A DNA stretch of 64,000 bases from a virus, in IMG/VR virus record IMGVR_UViG_3300025133_000045, positions 1-64,000 of that record. One strand, given 5' to 3'. A model generated the notes under the pieces. The model saw nothing but the letters and a program-made list of their open reading frames with translations, did not search any database and was not told the DNA's origin. Of the stretch, positions 1-8,174 are shown piece by piece; the first letter of the stretch is position 1, and each line of letters begins with the position of its first letter. The position numbers and the translations under genes are program-made.

Positions 1-1926
1 CGGATTGGCAAAGAACATCAACGCTGCGCCCAAAGCCACAAAAGCCACGCCCAAGCCTATAATACCCACAGCAACGCCCAAAAGTCTATCGGGAGGAATC
101 TCCCCCAAGGCTGTTGCTAAAGAAGCAACCCCCAATGCAGCCACCCCTATGCCAACTCCAACCATAAGAGCAGAAGCAGCCAACGAGAGCAAGCTTGGAC
201 CGGCAGGCTTGGCAGCTTTATCAACTGCTTTGATTCCCGCCGCTGCGGGGAGTCCCCCTGCGGCTGCGGCTGCCAATGTAGTGTTCAAAGCCCCCAGGCT
301 GGCAGCCAAGGCCAGCGGAGGTGCTATCGCTGCCGTTACCGTCATCATTAAGCCCGTAAACGCAATACCCATCAGGCCCACCCCAGCAATCACAGCAACC
401 GTAGCTGCCCCATTCTCGCCAACATTTGTATTAAGCCATTCCGCAAGCCCCTGCAAGCCATCCAACAAAGGTATTATAACATTCTGAATAATGGGGGCAA
501 ACGCAACCGTAAACGCTACCCGCGTTGCTTCAAGTTCTTCAGCGAGTGACTGAGTTACTTTGGTGGCCTTTTTAAGCTCCTCCATATCTTTTGCAGACTT
601 CTTTGATGCCAGCCCCAAAGAATCCAGATCACCGGCCATAAGGGATGCCAATTGTCCTGCGTCCTCAAGGCCAGCCGCTTCTGCAACCGCCCTTCTCATG
701 GCGGGACTCATATCGTCAAAAGACATTCCAGCATCAAGGACGGCATCTCGGACCATCAGCATGGCTTCTGCGGGATCTTCCAGGCTGGCATTGACCATAT
801 CGATGGTATTCAGGAAGGGACCACCCAGCATGGCATTTAATCTTCCAACATGTTCAGCCGCCCCGCTAAAAGTTGTAAATTTCTCTGTGATGCTCAAAAG
901 ACTTTGTAACTCTATGCCTGTCTTCTTTGCCATCTCCCTAAGTTCGATGAATGCATCAACAGCATTCTCGCCAAACGAGGCAAACTGTTTACCAGCCGCT
1001 GCAAACTCCGATGCCATCTCGCCTGGAGCAACGCCCATGGCCTCGGCTGCTGTAAGCAACCTTCTGGAAGTCTCCTCAGCCTGGGTTGCATTCATATTCA
1101 AGCTGGTGGTCATGATGTTTAAGTTTTGAGCGCTCACGCTGGTATCGACACCCAGTTCTCCCATGACTGCTGCGGTCTCTATGAGAGAAGTTTGAGTTGC
1201 TTTCGACATATCAGTAAATTTGGCAGTTTGTGTAAAAAGAGCCTGTGTTGTGTTCGCCAACTCAGCATATGACACGCCAGCCTGAGTTGTTGCCCTGAAC
1301 GACGTGAACATCTGATCGTTAAATGCTCCCTGTGCTCCCGTGGCTTTGTTGAATTCAGCGTTAAGAGATTGAACACTTATGCTGAGTTGTACTGCCGACA
1401 TAATCATGGCAGCCATAAGCTCTTCTGAGGCTGCCATGACATTCGCCGCGAGTTGCTGGGGTTTTAAATTTGCAAAAAGACTCTTCCCCACATCTCCCAA
1501 TCCCCCTGCAAGGCCATCTGCATTCTTGGCTGCCTGGGCTAGTTGCCCACCGAACGAACCCAATATATCTTTATTGCCACCAAAGATGGGGATTAAGCCC
1601 GCTAATTGTTTGCCCAGCCCCTCGGCAGCTTTTCCTAGTTCTCGTTGTCGCTTAGTGGCTTCGGCTAATTCATCCTTAAGAGCTTTTACTTCTGGCCTAA
1701 GCTCTTCAATCTTCTTAATCTGGTCAGCGAGGGCGGCGGCGGTGCCCTTTGTAACAATTATTCTCTCTTTCTGTACTTCTAATAATTCTAAATCTACTTC
1801 TTTTTGGCGTATAGTCCTCTCTACGCTTTCTTCTTTCCCTTTATTAAGCTTCTTTAGCGCGTCTTTTTCGAGCGTGAGAGCCGCAATATGTTCATCAATT
1901 TCAGCCTTAGACCTTTGTTTTGCCAT
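1..1926 (-). CDS. Tail tape measure protein, N-terminal 642 codons (cut by window edge)
   Basis: The minus frame stays open from ATG at 1926 to the first base of the window, so the gene continues beyond the left edge. The first ~100 residues are Lys/Glu/Gln-rich and look like coiled coil. A mixed helical domain follows, and from about residue 450 there are long Ala/Gly/Val/Leu hydrophobic stretches such as VAVIAGVGLMGIAFTGLMM, typical of tape measure proteins, which set tail length and thread into the cell. A GAGG ribosome site lies about 9 bases before the ATG. It follows the tail tube and gp26-type chaperone genes, the usual place for a tape measure. The T4 counterpart is gp29, but I cannot show homology to it specifically. 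The Ala-rich open frames on the other strand here are shadows. Confidence 0.85.
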   Translation of the reverse strand, partial: MAKQRSKAEIDEHIAALTLEKDALKKLNKGKEESVERTIRQKEVDLELLEVQKERIIVTKGTAAALADQIKKIEELRPEVKALKDELAEATKRQRELGKAAEGLGKQLAGLIPIFGGNKDILGSFGGQLAQAAKNADGLAGGLGDVGKSLFANLKPQQLAANVMAASEELMAAMIMSAVQLSISVQSLNAEFNKATGAQGAFNDQMFTSFRATTQAGVSYAELANTTQALFTQTAKFTDMSKATQTSLIETAAVMGELGVDTSVSAQNLNIMTTSLNMNATQAEETSRRLLTAAEAMGVAPGEMASEFAAAGKQFASFGENAVDAFIELREMAKKTGIELQSLLSITEKFTTFSGAAEHVGRLNAMLGGPFLNTIDMVNASLEDPAEAMLMVRDAVLDAGMSFDDMSPAMRRAVAEAAGLEDAGQLASLMAGDLDSLGLASKKSAKDMEELKKATKVTQSLAEELEATRVAFTVAFAPIIQNVIIPLLDGLQGLAEWLNTNVGENGAATVAVIAGVGLMGIAFTGLMMTVTAAIAPPLALAASLGALNTTLAAAAAGGLPAAAGIKAVDKAAKPAGPSLLSLAASALMVGVGIGVAALGVASLATALGEIPPDRLLGVAVGIIGLGVAFVALGAALMFFANP

Positions 1927-1937
1927 CTATCAAACCC

Positions 1938-2285
1938 TCACTTGAATGGCCATTTGATGCCGGTTTCCCGTTCAAATGAGGCCACCGCCTTCTTCAGATT
2001 GGCTTTGTTGGAAATTGTTCGAGGATCGTCAAGACCATACTTCTTGGCAATATCAATGTATTTCTTTTCATTGCCCAGAGCCCTTGCAAAAGCCCTCACC
2101 TCAGTTGGCGTCCCTCGAACCTTTACGCCACCATACCTGGATCCCACACCAGGATTATCAAACATTCTCTGGGTGATGAGCTTGATCCAGTTACCGAAAG
2201 CACCCAAAAACGACTCATCAAGCTTGTTCTGACGTATCTCCGTAAAATCAATAACAATGGGGTCGAGTTGTTCTTCGTTTATCAT
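1938..2285 (-). CDS. Conserved phage protein of unknown function, 115 aa
   Basis: A small soluble protein between the gp26-type chaperone and the tape measure. I chose ATG at 2285 because a CGGAG ribosome site lies 8-10 bases upstream; the in-frame TTG at 2303 overlaps that site. It begins MINEEQLDPIVIDFTEIRQ and ends ASFERETGIKWPFK. It contains a Gly-rich loop (NPGVGSRYGG) and the segment KYGLDDPRTISNK. I recall similar proteins at the same position in other marine T4-like phages, so it is probably a tail assembly or tail structural factor, but no function can be assigned. It has no membrane segment or signal peptide. It ends 11 bases before the tape measure start, so the two are probably cotranscribed. 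Confidence 0.8.
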   Translation of the reverse strand: MINEEQLDPIVIDFTEIRQNKLDESFLGAFGNWIKLITQRMFDNPGVGSRYGGVKVRGTPTEVRAFARALGNEKKYIDIAKKYGLDDPRTISNKANLKKAVASFERETGIKWPFK

Positions 2286-2313
2286 ATTTACAAATCTCCG
2301 CAAGGACTACTCT

Positions 2314-2323
2314 TATAAATAGT
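2314..2323 (-). promoter_or_regulatory. Intergenic ACTATTTATA element (candidate late promoter)
   Basis: On the coding strand this reads ACTATTTATA, 28 bases before the ATG at 2285 and just after the terminator that ends the chaperone gene. It is one of at least twelve similar elements in intergenic gaps of this window. A transcript restart after a terminator would need a promoter here. The other strand reads TATAAATAGT, which contains the T4 late promoter box TATAAATA pointing the opposite way, so the functional direction is uncertain. Confidence 0.4.
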
Positions 2324-2330
2324 CTCTTAA

Positions 2331-2364
2331 AAAAGAAAGACCGGAGGCTTTCACCTCCGGTCTT
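2331..2364 (-). terminator. Intrinsic terminator after the tail chaperone gene
   Basis: The minus strand forms a nine-base-pair GC-rich stem (GACCGGAGG with CCTCCGGTC, arms 2354-2362 and 2339-2347) with a six-base loop, followed by the T-rich tract TTTCTTTTTT. It lies 14 bases after the stop codon of the frameshifted reading frame (2378). The other strand also has a partly T-rich exit (TTATTTT), so weak bidirectional action is possible. Confidence 0.88.
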
Positions 2365-2377
2365 ATTTTGGAGGCAC

Positions 2378-2584
2378 TTAGGGGGGACGGCCTCCTGAGC
2401 GGCCCTTTTTCTGAGCCGCCTTTATCTGTTCTTGTTCTGACTTTAACTGTTTTTCTAACCTCTTTAGGAACCACATGCGAACTTGCACTGGGAGATTGTA
2501 GGCTTCATAGAAGCTCCATCCTCCGTGATACTTGAGAAGGAAAAACATCTCATATACGCTCTCAATATATTTATCACTTAGTCC
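2378..2584 (-). CDS. Frameshifted C-terminal extension of the gp26-type tail assembly chaperone
   Basis: This 68-codon frame lies one base off the preceding gp26-type gene and overlaps its end. It opens GLSDKYIESVYEMFF and continues KYHGGWSFYEAYNLP, ending SGGRPP with stop TAA at 2378. The first ATG in the frame is at 2548, but it has no good ribosome site, and the 12 codons before it look like normal helical protein sequence. I therefore infer expression mainly as a gp26-extension fusion made by slippage on the seven-T run at 2585-2591. I recall similar short proteins beside gp26 in marine T4-like phages. Tail assembly chaperones of many phages are made as short and frameshifted long forms. 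Independent initiation at 2548 (56 aa product) is the alternative. Confidence 0.7.
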   Translation of the reverse strand, partial: GLSDKYIESVYEMFFLLKYHGGWSFYEAYNLPVQVRMWFLKRLEKQLKSEQEQIKAAQKKGRSGGRPP

Positions 2585-3425
2585 AAAAAAATTTGACTGT
2601 CAGGGGCACCTCCATTTCGGTCTCAAACCCGCATGAGGAGCAGGAGAAAGCCTGCGTCAAATCAATATTTGGCATAATCTTTCGATAAGCCTGACGAATA
2701 TACCGTGTATCCAGCGCTGGAGCGTTGGAAATGAATGCTTCTCGCATATGGGAATTGGTATCGCCGTTGACAGAGAGAATCAGTCTCTTCAACTGGTCTG
2801 TAAGGGCCGTTTCGGAAAGATTCTTGCGCCTTCGGTTGGCTGTAAGTTGTGCGAGATACCTTTCATCAATACCGTACATCGGTCGTATTTCTACATCGAC
2901 CCCTAATCTGGGGGTTTTGATAATAAATGTCCCATCAGTGGTCTTGGTAACATCAAAGTCCCCATGATCCTCCCCGTGGTTAATCGTGCCCTTCTCCAAG
3001 TCAAAGGAATAGTTCACATTAGCAGCGCAACTGGGACAGTTTACGCCAACTTCATAATCCTTGCCATATCCACTGATACGTGCTGCAACGATTACGGCGT
3101 TCTTGTCTCCCACCACCAACTCATCAACCTTGATCTTGGGATCAAGAATGATGCTCTGAAGCATCCTATCAATTGCAATTCCTTTCTTCAGAAGGGACTG
3201 AGAGGTTAGGATATCCTCTTCTTTCGCCGTCATAAAACGAATTTCAAGTTGCTCACACCCATGCAAAGGGTGATTCTCTGGATACAGAGTCCCCTTGGAT
3301 GGCAATTCCACAAACATGGTTGGTGTTGCAAACGCCAACATGGGATTGGGAGGAGCCTCACTGATAGGAGGGCTCGCTGCCTGCGCGGTTGGAGCCCCCA
3401 AGCGGTCTCCACTATTTCTAGCCAT
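2574..3425 (-). CDS. 26: gp26-type baseplate hub assembly / tail chaperone protein
   Basis: 283 aa, close in layout to the T4 baseplate hub assembly protein family (Pfam T4_baseplate, PF12322) as I recall it. The N-terminal 30 residues are Ala/Pro-rich. Then comes LPSKGTLYPENHPL, a hallmark of the family, followed by EIRFMTAKEEDILTS. There are two Cys pairs: CPSC near residue 135 and CSSC close to the C terminus, followed by GFETEMEVPL, so metal binding is likely. The ATG at 3425 has an AGAGG site five bases upstream. The gene lies between the tail tube and tape measure genes. In T4, gp26 is needed for hub assembly and is not abundant in the virion, which fits a chaperone. The 3' end carries the slippery T run described separately. 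Confidence 0.85.
   Translation of the reverse strand: MARNSGDRLGAPTAQAASPPISEAPPNPMLAFATPTMFVELPSKGTLYPENHPLHGCEQLEIRFMTAKEEDILTSQSLLKKGIAIDRMLQSIILDPKIKVDELVVGDKNAVIVAARISGYGKDYEVGVNCPSCAANVNYSFDLEKGTINHGEDHGDFDVTKTTDGTFIIKTPRLGVDVEIRPMYGIDERYLAQLTANRRRKNLSETALTDQLKRLILSVNGDTNSHMREAFISNAPALDTRYIRQAYRKIMPNIDLTQAFSCSSCGFETEMEVPLTVKFFWTK
2585..2594 (-). promoter_or_regulatory. Putative programmed frameshift site, AAA followed by seven T
   Basis: In the zero frame the codons read AAA-TTT-TTT-TGG, with seven consecutive T, and a TGA stop follows three codons later at 2574. The downstream frame is entered if the ribosome moves +1 (TTT-TTT, skip T, GGA) or -2 (one extra Phe). A tRNA-Phe in the P site can re-pair fully with TTT after either move. 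The downstream frame has a TGA just upstream, so it is open only across this short overlap, which is the classic geometry of a recoding site. Confidence 0.55.
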
Positions 3426-3474
3426 TCACACCTCTAATTAAAAAAATCTTTATCTCTCAAGCCCTGAATCGCTT

Positions 3475-4089
3475 TCAGGGGGATTCCTCATCGCCCGGCT
3501 TAAAGTAAGTATTGTTATCCATGGTCGCATTTTCTCCAACAATTTCATTGGAGATAGGACCGACCATACTCGAAACCACAGTGTTAAGATAAGCCCAATC
3601 GTAACGGAGTGTCAACTCAACTGTTGACATATCATCGCTATCATAAGACAGTTCAGAAAACTTAGCGCCTGTAATGAAAGCATTCCAAAGGGTCCAAGTC
3701 TCAATCGGGTCACTCAAAGAATCAATCTGTTCAATAATACAGCCACCCAATGCAGAAACTGCTGCTGCCTTTGACGTGGTGGTCCCATAATCTGCCGAGG
3801 TCAGTTTAGATGGATCATAGCCAGATGCAGCAATAATCGCCAAAGTCTGGTTGGCTGCGTCTGGAGAAACAGGATCGACCAAAGTTAGAGTTACCTCGTC
3901 CCACTCTGTACCAGTGGGATAATGGAAGGTGTGATTTAAAAACTTGTGCTCAGTTGTACCGATGGTAAAACTTGGCTTTGTAACGCTCTTAGCATACCAT
4001 TGTGCTCCATTCTCCATCGTTCCGATGGTGACCAAAAACCTATATGCTCTCTTTGGGTCTTGCATGGTTGCATCTGTCCAAAATCCCAT
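3475..4089 (-). CDS. 19: Tail tube protein gp19
   Basis: 204 aa, T4 gp19-type tube protein that stacks in hexameric rings to form the inner tail tube. The N terminus GFWTDATMQDPKRAYRFLV and the segment WYAKSVTKPSFTIG followed by HKFLNHTFHYPG-like residues match the tube fold (beta barrel with a loop after the first strand). The segment WDEVTLTLVDPVSPD is also typical. Length is near that of T4 gp19 (163) with a modest extension. It follows the sheath gene directly, as in all T4-like phages. GGGAG ahead of the ATG is the ribosome site. Confidence 0.93.
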   Translation of the reverse strand: MGFWTDATMQDPKRAYRFLVTIGTMENGAQWYAKSVTKPSFTIGTTEHKFLNHTFHYPTGTEWDEVTLTLVDPVSPDAANQTLAIIAASGYDPSKLTSADYGTTTSKAAAVSALGGCIIEQIDSLSDPIETWTLWNAFITGAKFSELSYDSDDMSTVELTLRYDWAYLNTVVSSMVGPISNEIVGENATMDNNTYFKPGDEESP

Positions 4090-4111
4090 CTGTTTAATTC
4101 TCCCTTCTGTT

Positions 4112-4121
4112 TATAAGTAGT
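4112..4121 (-). promoter_or_regulatory. Intergenic ACTACTTATA element before gp19
   Basis: The coding strand reads ACTACTTATA, 22 bases before the tail tube ATG and just upstream of its GGGAG ribosome site. It differs by one base from the copies at 2314, 22573 and 31405. A separate promoter for the very abundant tube protein would make sense, but this is inferred from recurrence only. Confidence 0.35.
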
Positions 4122-4122
4122 A

Positions 4123-4147
4123 GAAGCGAAATAAATCGCCTCTTTTT
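4123..4147 (+). terminator. Hairpin with T tract on the plus strand after the sheath gene
   Basis: Arms 4123-4129 (gaagcga) and 4136-4142 (tcgcctc) pair over seven positions with one G-T wobble and a six-base loop. Five T follow on the plus strand. On the minus strand the same hairpin lacks a T tract, so it would stop antisense transcription rather than the sheath transcript. It could still stall or stabilise the sheath mRNA end. Confidence 0.35.
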
Positions 4148-7100
4148 AATCTTCGAATGAAGCCCCAGTCCTCGTAATATTAAAGTCAATTGCAATGAAC
4201 TCAATCGCCCTTGCAGGCTTAAGGAAAATCTTAGCATACAAGATGTTGCGATCAATTAAGTCTGGGGTCGTAGTTGTTTCGTCAAGAACAACCTTAAACT
4301 CCGTAAGACCCATTCGAGCTTTAACACTCGCCAACAGCGGATTAACCTGTCCCGTAAAACGCTGCCATGTAGCCCGAACATTCTGGTCAAACAAGATACC
4401 AGCAGAAATCCTTGAAATCTTCTTCTTAATGAAAATCATCAAGCGCCGCACATTAATCCGATCCAAAGCAGAAGGCGTAACTTGAAGAGTCTTCTGGCCG
4501 AAGACCACAATGCCTTCGCTCGGGAAAGAAGCAATGGGGTTGATGTTCGCCTCATAGAGGGTGTCACGATCCGAAGAAGAGAGCTTTTGCGTAACAGCCG
4601 TAACTGGAATACCAGCCGCCCTTCCCTTGCTTAAGCCGCCCCTGTTGAAGCCAGCAGGAGCAAACCATACTTCAGACTTCCTCTCAGAACTCGCCAGTGT
4701 CCCCATGACAGCAACCGAAGGGGGTGCCCATAAGAATTGGCCAGTCATCGTATCCTGAATCTGAACCCACGGGTAGTGAGCACAAGCATAGCTCGAATTG
4801 ATGCTTCGATCTCGGAGAGCAGTCACAACGCCAGCAAGCGACGTAGCGTCAACCCTGGTCTGGAAGCTGTCAGCATTCTCAGTGAACGGTTGGTAGATAC
4901 CACGTAGATCAATGACTGCCAAAGCATCTGCCCTGTCTTCACAAGTATTAATGATGGCTTGTGTGAGGTTCTGGTTAACGATACCCGGAGCACTCAACAT
5001 GTTCATTTCAACAAACTCTGGATTCTTAACGGTATCGATAGCCTTCTTAACAGTGTTAAAAGCGTAGTTGTTTCTTATTGTCGCAGCAGAAGTTACAAAT
5101 CCATCTCGGAAAGGATCCTTCTCCGTGATGTCGAAACCATCAAAACCGCCATACAGAGGACTAGTGAAGCGGTTAAAGCCAGAATCAAGCACTGCGGTAT
5201 AAGAAGCCGAAGTGACTGAATCGCCCGCCGAAACCGTATTGATATTGCTTATGCCATTTCTCGAACCCGACATCCAATATGTCTTCACAGCAACGCCACC
5301 TGGTACAACAATATCATCCAAGGTGAAAATCCAAGAATACTCGTTGTTCGCGGGAGGTCCGCTTATAGTGTCGAACCCCGAAGTGCCAAGCGGCAAGCCA
5401 CGCAGATAGTCCCGATAACCCGGATCGAATTTTGTGGATTGCCTGTTCGCAGACCACTCGTTCGTTTGAAGGCCCCAATAAGCATCTTTCGGACTTGCCA
5501 TACCGTGGTCGGTACCCGAAAGTCGCGTAAGAGTCGATGGGAAGAAATACGATCCCGTAAATCGATAGTCTGCACTATCCTGAATAGAAGTTTGAACTGC
5601 CATTCCCGTCAGCCACGGCGCTTCACCCGGAGCCTTCGGAGCCATTCCAAGCCAGGAGCCCGCACAAGAACTCGTACCCTCAACATAAGAATAATTAGCA
5701 GTTGAATCGTAGTCCGCTGAAGCAGAACAGATCACAGACACACCGGCATCGCCAAGAAGGGGCAGGATGTTACGATAACCGGCTGTTTGAGGCCCAGATC
5801 CAGAAATAAGATTGAAACCAGGTGGGCGGGGAGGCCCGAACACACCGAACGGAAGCAGTCGAGTGTCCGCTGCATTGAGATTTGGATTCACTTCGATGCG
5901 GACAATTTCAGATTTATTGGCAAATTCGCCATACTCCCTCATCCGTGCATCCTCATAATCCCACACCAAGTACCTATCACCAATCTTTCTGGCAACATAA
6001 TTCGGCGATTGTGGATCAAGGTTACATTCTGAATACCTTTCAATGATTACAGGCTTTGCATCCGAATCCCAAGCTGCTCGAATAACAACCGTAAAGGATC
6101 CATAATTATTAAAATCATTGGTGGAAGCCTTGATATCCTGAATAGAAACCTTGTATTGTTCTTGGGCAGACTCTCCTTGATCCCTGGCATGTAAACAAAA
6201 TAGCTTAGTCATATTGGTTGCGTCGTAAGATGCAGTGTCGGTTGTCAAGTCTTGAGAGAAGAACCATCCAGTTCTTGGATTAATGTACTTCGTCTGTCGA
6301 TCTGCCCATTGATTGGAACCAGCGCTCGTGGAGGAGAGACTACCAGAGTTAACAGCCGCAATGAATCCATAAACTGTTCCGCTATTGCTGCCGAGCTTTT
6401 CAAAAAGGTGAGATTCATAAGTCTCTCCGAGCCAGTAGAGGTTTTGCGCCTCAGAAAGATTACTCTGATCGGTAATGACACTGTTTGTAAATGTTGGGTT
6501 TGTATTAAATGCCGTTCGAATGTACTGCCCACTATTACGATTAAAGTTAAATGTGGTTCTACGAGCTTTAGCCCCTAAGCTATCAAGCACTATGGCAGTA
6601 AAGCCGAGCGATGAATCTGACTCAACCACAAGACAAGAGCCCGAAGCCGGTAAGGGCGTATTGCCACCAGCGCTGTTACCAGAACTCCGTGCATTGCCAG
6701 AAAGAATCATAGATGATCCACTATTACAATACCAAATGGCTGCCAACGAGCCAGTTCCCATTGCAGCACCCGTAGATGCAGAGGGACAAATAAAGAGGCC
6801 GTAAGCGCCGCCTTTTTGAAACTTAAGAGCTTGGCCGCCTTGTGTAAATTCCACCTCTGTATTCCAGCCACCCATACCAGCCGTAGTGGCATCATTATTA
6901 GGGTGTGCATCACCGAGCATGCGGACATATGTTACAGGTCCAACCTGAGCATCCAGATAGGCTTGAGCCGCATAAGCGCCATAGGTGGGAGCAGAAATGT
7001 TGCCATCACGGAAGTAATCTCCACCACCACCGCCAGCAAGAGGGGCTCCAAAAACATCCACAAACTCGCTGAAAGATTGTACTGTATGGGGGCGCATTGC

Positions 7101-7229
7101 CGGTCCCTGTCGCGCCTTACCGATAACAACAGGTCCAACTTCGGGGGCTACAGCAGGAAGCTGTGAGTTGTCTACTTCGCGCAAAAAGATACCTGGCGAA
7201 ACGAACTTAAATTTTCTTACGTCTGACAT
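4146..7229 (-). CDS. 18: Tail sheath protein gp18, enlarged
   Basis: 1027 aa against 659 in T4. The N terminus (VSPGIFLREVDNS, then VGPVVIGKARQGPA) and the C terminus (VKARMGLTEFKVVLDETT and KPARAIEFIAIDFNITRTG) are the conserved sheath core that wraps the tube and contracts at infection. The segment INPIASFPSEGIVVFGQKTL, followed by INVRRLMIFIKKKI, is a strong sheath signature. The extra length lies in the middle, as Gly/Ser/Asn-rich, beta-strand-like surface domains. A clear GGAG site precedes the ATG. It follows the neck genes and precedes the tube gene, as expected. Confidence 0.96.
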   Translation of the reverse strand: MSDVRKFKFVSPGIFLREVDNSQLPAVAPEVGPVVIGKARQGPAMRPHTVQSFSEFVDVFGAPLAGGGGGDYFRDGNISAPTYGAYAAQAYLDAQVGPVTYVRMLGDAHPNNDATTAGMGGWNTEVEFTQGGQALKFQKGGAYGLFICPSASTGAAMGTGSLAAIWYCNSGSSMILSGNARSSGNSAGGNTPLPASGSCLVVESDSSLGFTAIVLDSLGAKARRTTFNFNRNSGQYIRTAFNTNPTFTNSVITDQSNLSEAQNLYWLGETYESHLFEKLGSNSGTVYGFIAAVNSGSLSSTSAGSNQWADRQTKYINPRTGWFFSQDLTTDTASYDATNMTKLFCLHARDQGESAQEQYKVSIQDIKASTNDFNNYGSFTVVIRAAWDSDAKPVIIERYSECNLDPQSPNYVARKIGDRYLVWDYEDARMREYGEFANKSEIVRIEVNPNLNAADTRLLPFGVFGPPRPPGFNLISGSGPQTAGYRNILPLLGDAGVSVICSASADYDSTANYSYVEGTSSCAGSWLGMAPKAPGEAPWLTGMAVQTSIQDSADYRFTGSYFFPSTLTRLSGTDHGMASPKDAYWGLQTNEWSANRQSTKFDPGYRDYLRGLPLGTSGFDTISGPPANNEYSWIFTLDDIVVPGGVAVKTYWMSGSRNGISNINTVSAGDSVTSASYTAVLDSGFNRFTSPLYGGFDGFDITEKDPFRDGFVTSAATIRNNYAFNTVKKAIDTVKNPEFVEMNMLSAPGIVNQNLTQAIINTCEDRADALAVIDLRGIYQPFTENADSFQTRVDATSLAGVVTALRDRSINSSYACAHYPWVQIQDTMTGQFLWAPPSVAVMGTLASSERKSEVWFAPAGFNRGGLSKGRAAGIPVTAVTQKLSSSDRDTLYEANINPIASFPSEGIVVFGQKTLQVTPSALDRINVRRLMIFIKKKISRISAGILFDQNVRATWQRFTGQVNPLLASVKARMGLTEFKVVLDETTTTPDLIDRNILYAKIFLKPARAIEFIAIDFNITRTGASFED

Positions 7230-7276
7230 ACTTGTTAGTCTCCTGTAAATCGTTTTGAAGATTTATATTTTACGAT

Positions 7277-7286
7277 AATAAATAGT
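7277..7286 (-). promoter_or_regulatory. Intergenic ACTATTTATT element before gp18
   Basis: The coding strand reads ACTATTTATT in the 78-base gap between gp15 and gp18, 47 bases before the sheath ATG. The gap also holds ATATAAATC closer to the gene (near 7259-7267), which resembles the T4 late box in the sense direction. Either could be the sheath promoter. Confidence 0.4.
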
Positions 7287-7307
7287 GTATTGAAAAGCGA
7301 AACTCTC

Positions 7308-8174
7308 TTAGTCTCTATAAAAACCCTTCTTTAAATACTCGTTGATGTCACCAAAGATCACACGTTCACGAGGAATTCTGACCTCAACAGCATTTTCTCT
7401 AATTGTAACTCTAGGCTTCTCGTCATTCTTACCTCCACCGATGAGATAACCAAGAACCTTGATATCAAAAGTGTTGAGATAGTATCTACTGTCATCGCCC
7501 ATATTAACAGCGTTGCTGTTGTCAGATAAATCATTCTGAATGAACCCCTCAAATCGGTGTCCATCTCGCAGCATAAAGAAGTTGTTAATTTGGCCTGTGC
7601 GTGTCAAGAACGGTTGCACAATTTCATTCATCTGTTGCACGTATTCGGTTCGTATTGAAATGGTGTAATTGGCGACCACATATACCGGTATCGAAAAAGT
7701 CTTGGTCTGATAGACCACCCGTTTATTGTCGAAAGGAAAGGTTTGTTGCTTATAGAGTCGGCTTGCTGTGGCATTCGCAAATTTGGCTGTCTTCACAGGC
7801 TCAATTCTTCGGGAGACGGTCAACGTTCTTGCACCACCTTTAGCATCACTGTCTGAAGGGATGTGAGCCCAGGCAACCCCCTTCATTGACGGGTCTTTCT
7901 GCATCCCTGTCCTGTGCATTGTAATCATGGGCAGAATAATCCGACTGCTATTGTCTCTGATATCTCTGTCGGCCTTTACCTGCCAGCTTCTCTCGCCACT
8001 AACCCACCGAATATCCACTTTTTCCCAACCGCCATTGGTGGTTGCAAACGGATTCACTTCTTCGTTAAGCCAGTCATGGAGCGAATGATCAATTGTCTCA
8101 ATGGTTGAGGGCATCATCGTCATTTCACGAACAGCGGAGTTCTTTTCTCCAACCTTGGTACTATCACCTGGCAT
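7308..8174 (-). CDS. 15: Probable gp15-type tail sheath stabiliser / tail completion protein
   Basis: 288 aa. The pattern fits T4 gp15, the protein that caps the tail: an N-terminal segment with WLNEEVNPF, a strand leading to IILPMITMHRTG, then PVYVVANYTISIRTEY and the helix QQMNEIVQPFLTR, matching the IVEQILPYFQP helix of T4 gp15. It then has NTFDIKVLGYLIGG near the C terminus. Position after gp14 and before gp18 is the same as in T4. It overlaps gp14 by 11 bases, so the two are translated together. The similarity is by pattern and synteny and is not strong residue for residue. Confidence 0.65.
   Translation of the reverse strand: MPGDSTKVGEKNSAVREMTMMPSTIETIDHSLHDWLNEEVNPFATTNGGWEKVDIRWVSGERSWQVKADRDIRDNSSRIILPMITMHRTGMQKDPSMKGVAWAHIPSDSDAKGGARTLTVSRRIEPVKTAKFANATASRLYKQQTFPFDNKRVVYQTKTFSIPVYVVANYTISIRTEYVQQMNEIVQPFLTRTGQINNFFMLRDGHRFEGFIQNDLSDNSNAVNMGDDSRYYLNTFDIKVLGYLIGGGKNDEKPRVTIRENAVEVRIPRERVIFGDINEYLKKGFYRD

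Noticed and set aside
5-1945. Three long Ala- or Ser-rich open frames on the plus strand
   Set aside because: They are antisense shadows of the tape measure gene, which is open on the minus strand across the whole stretch and has coiled-coil and hydrophobic patterns plus a ribosome site.
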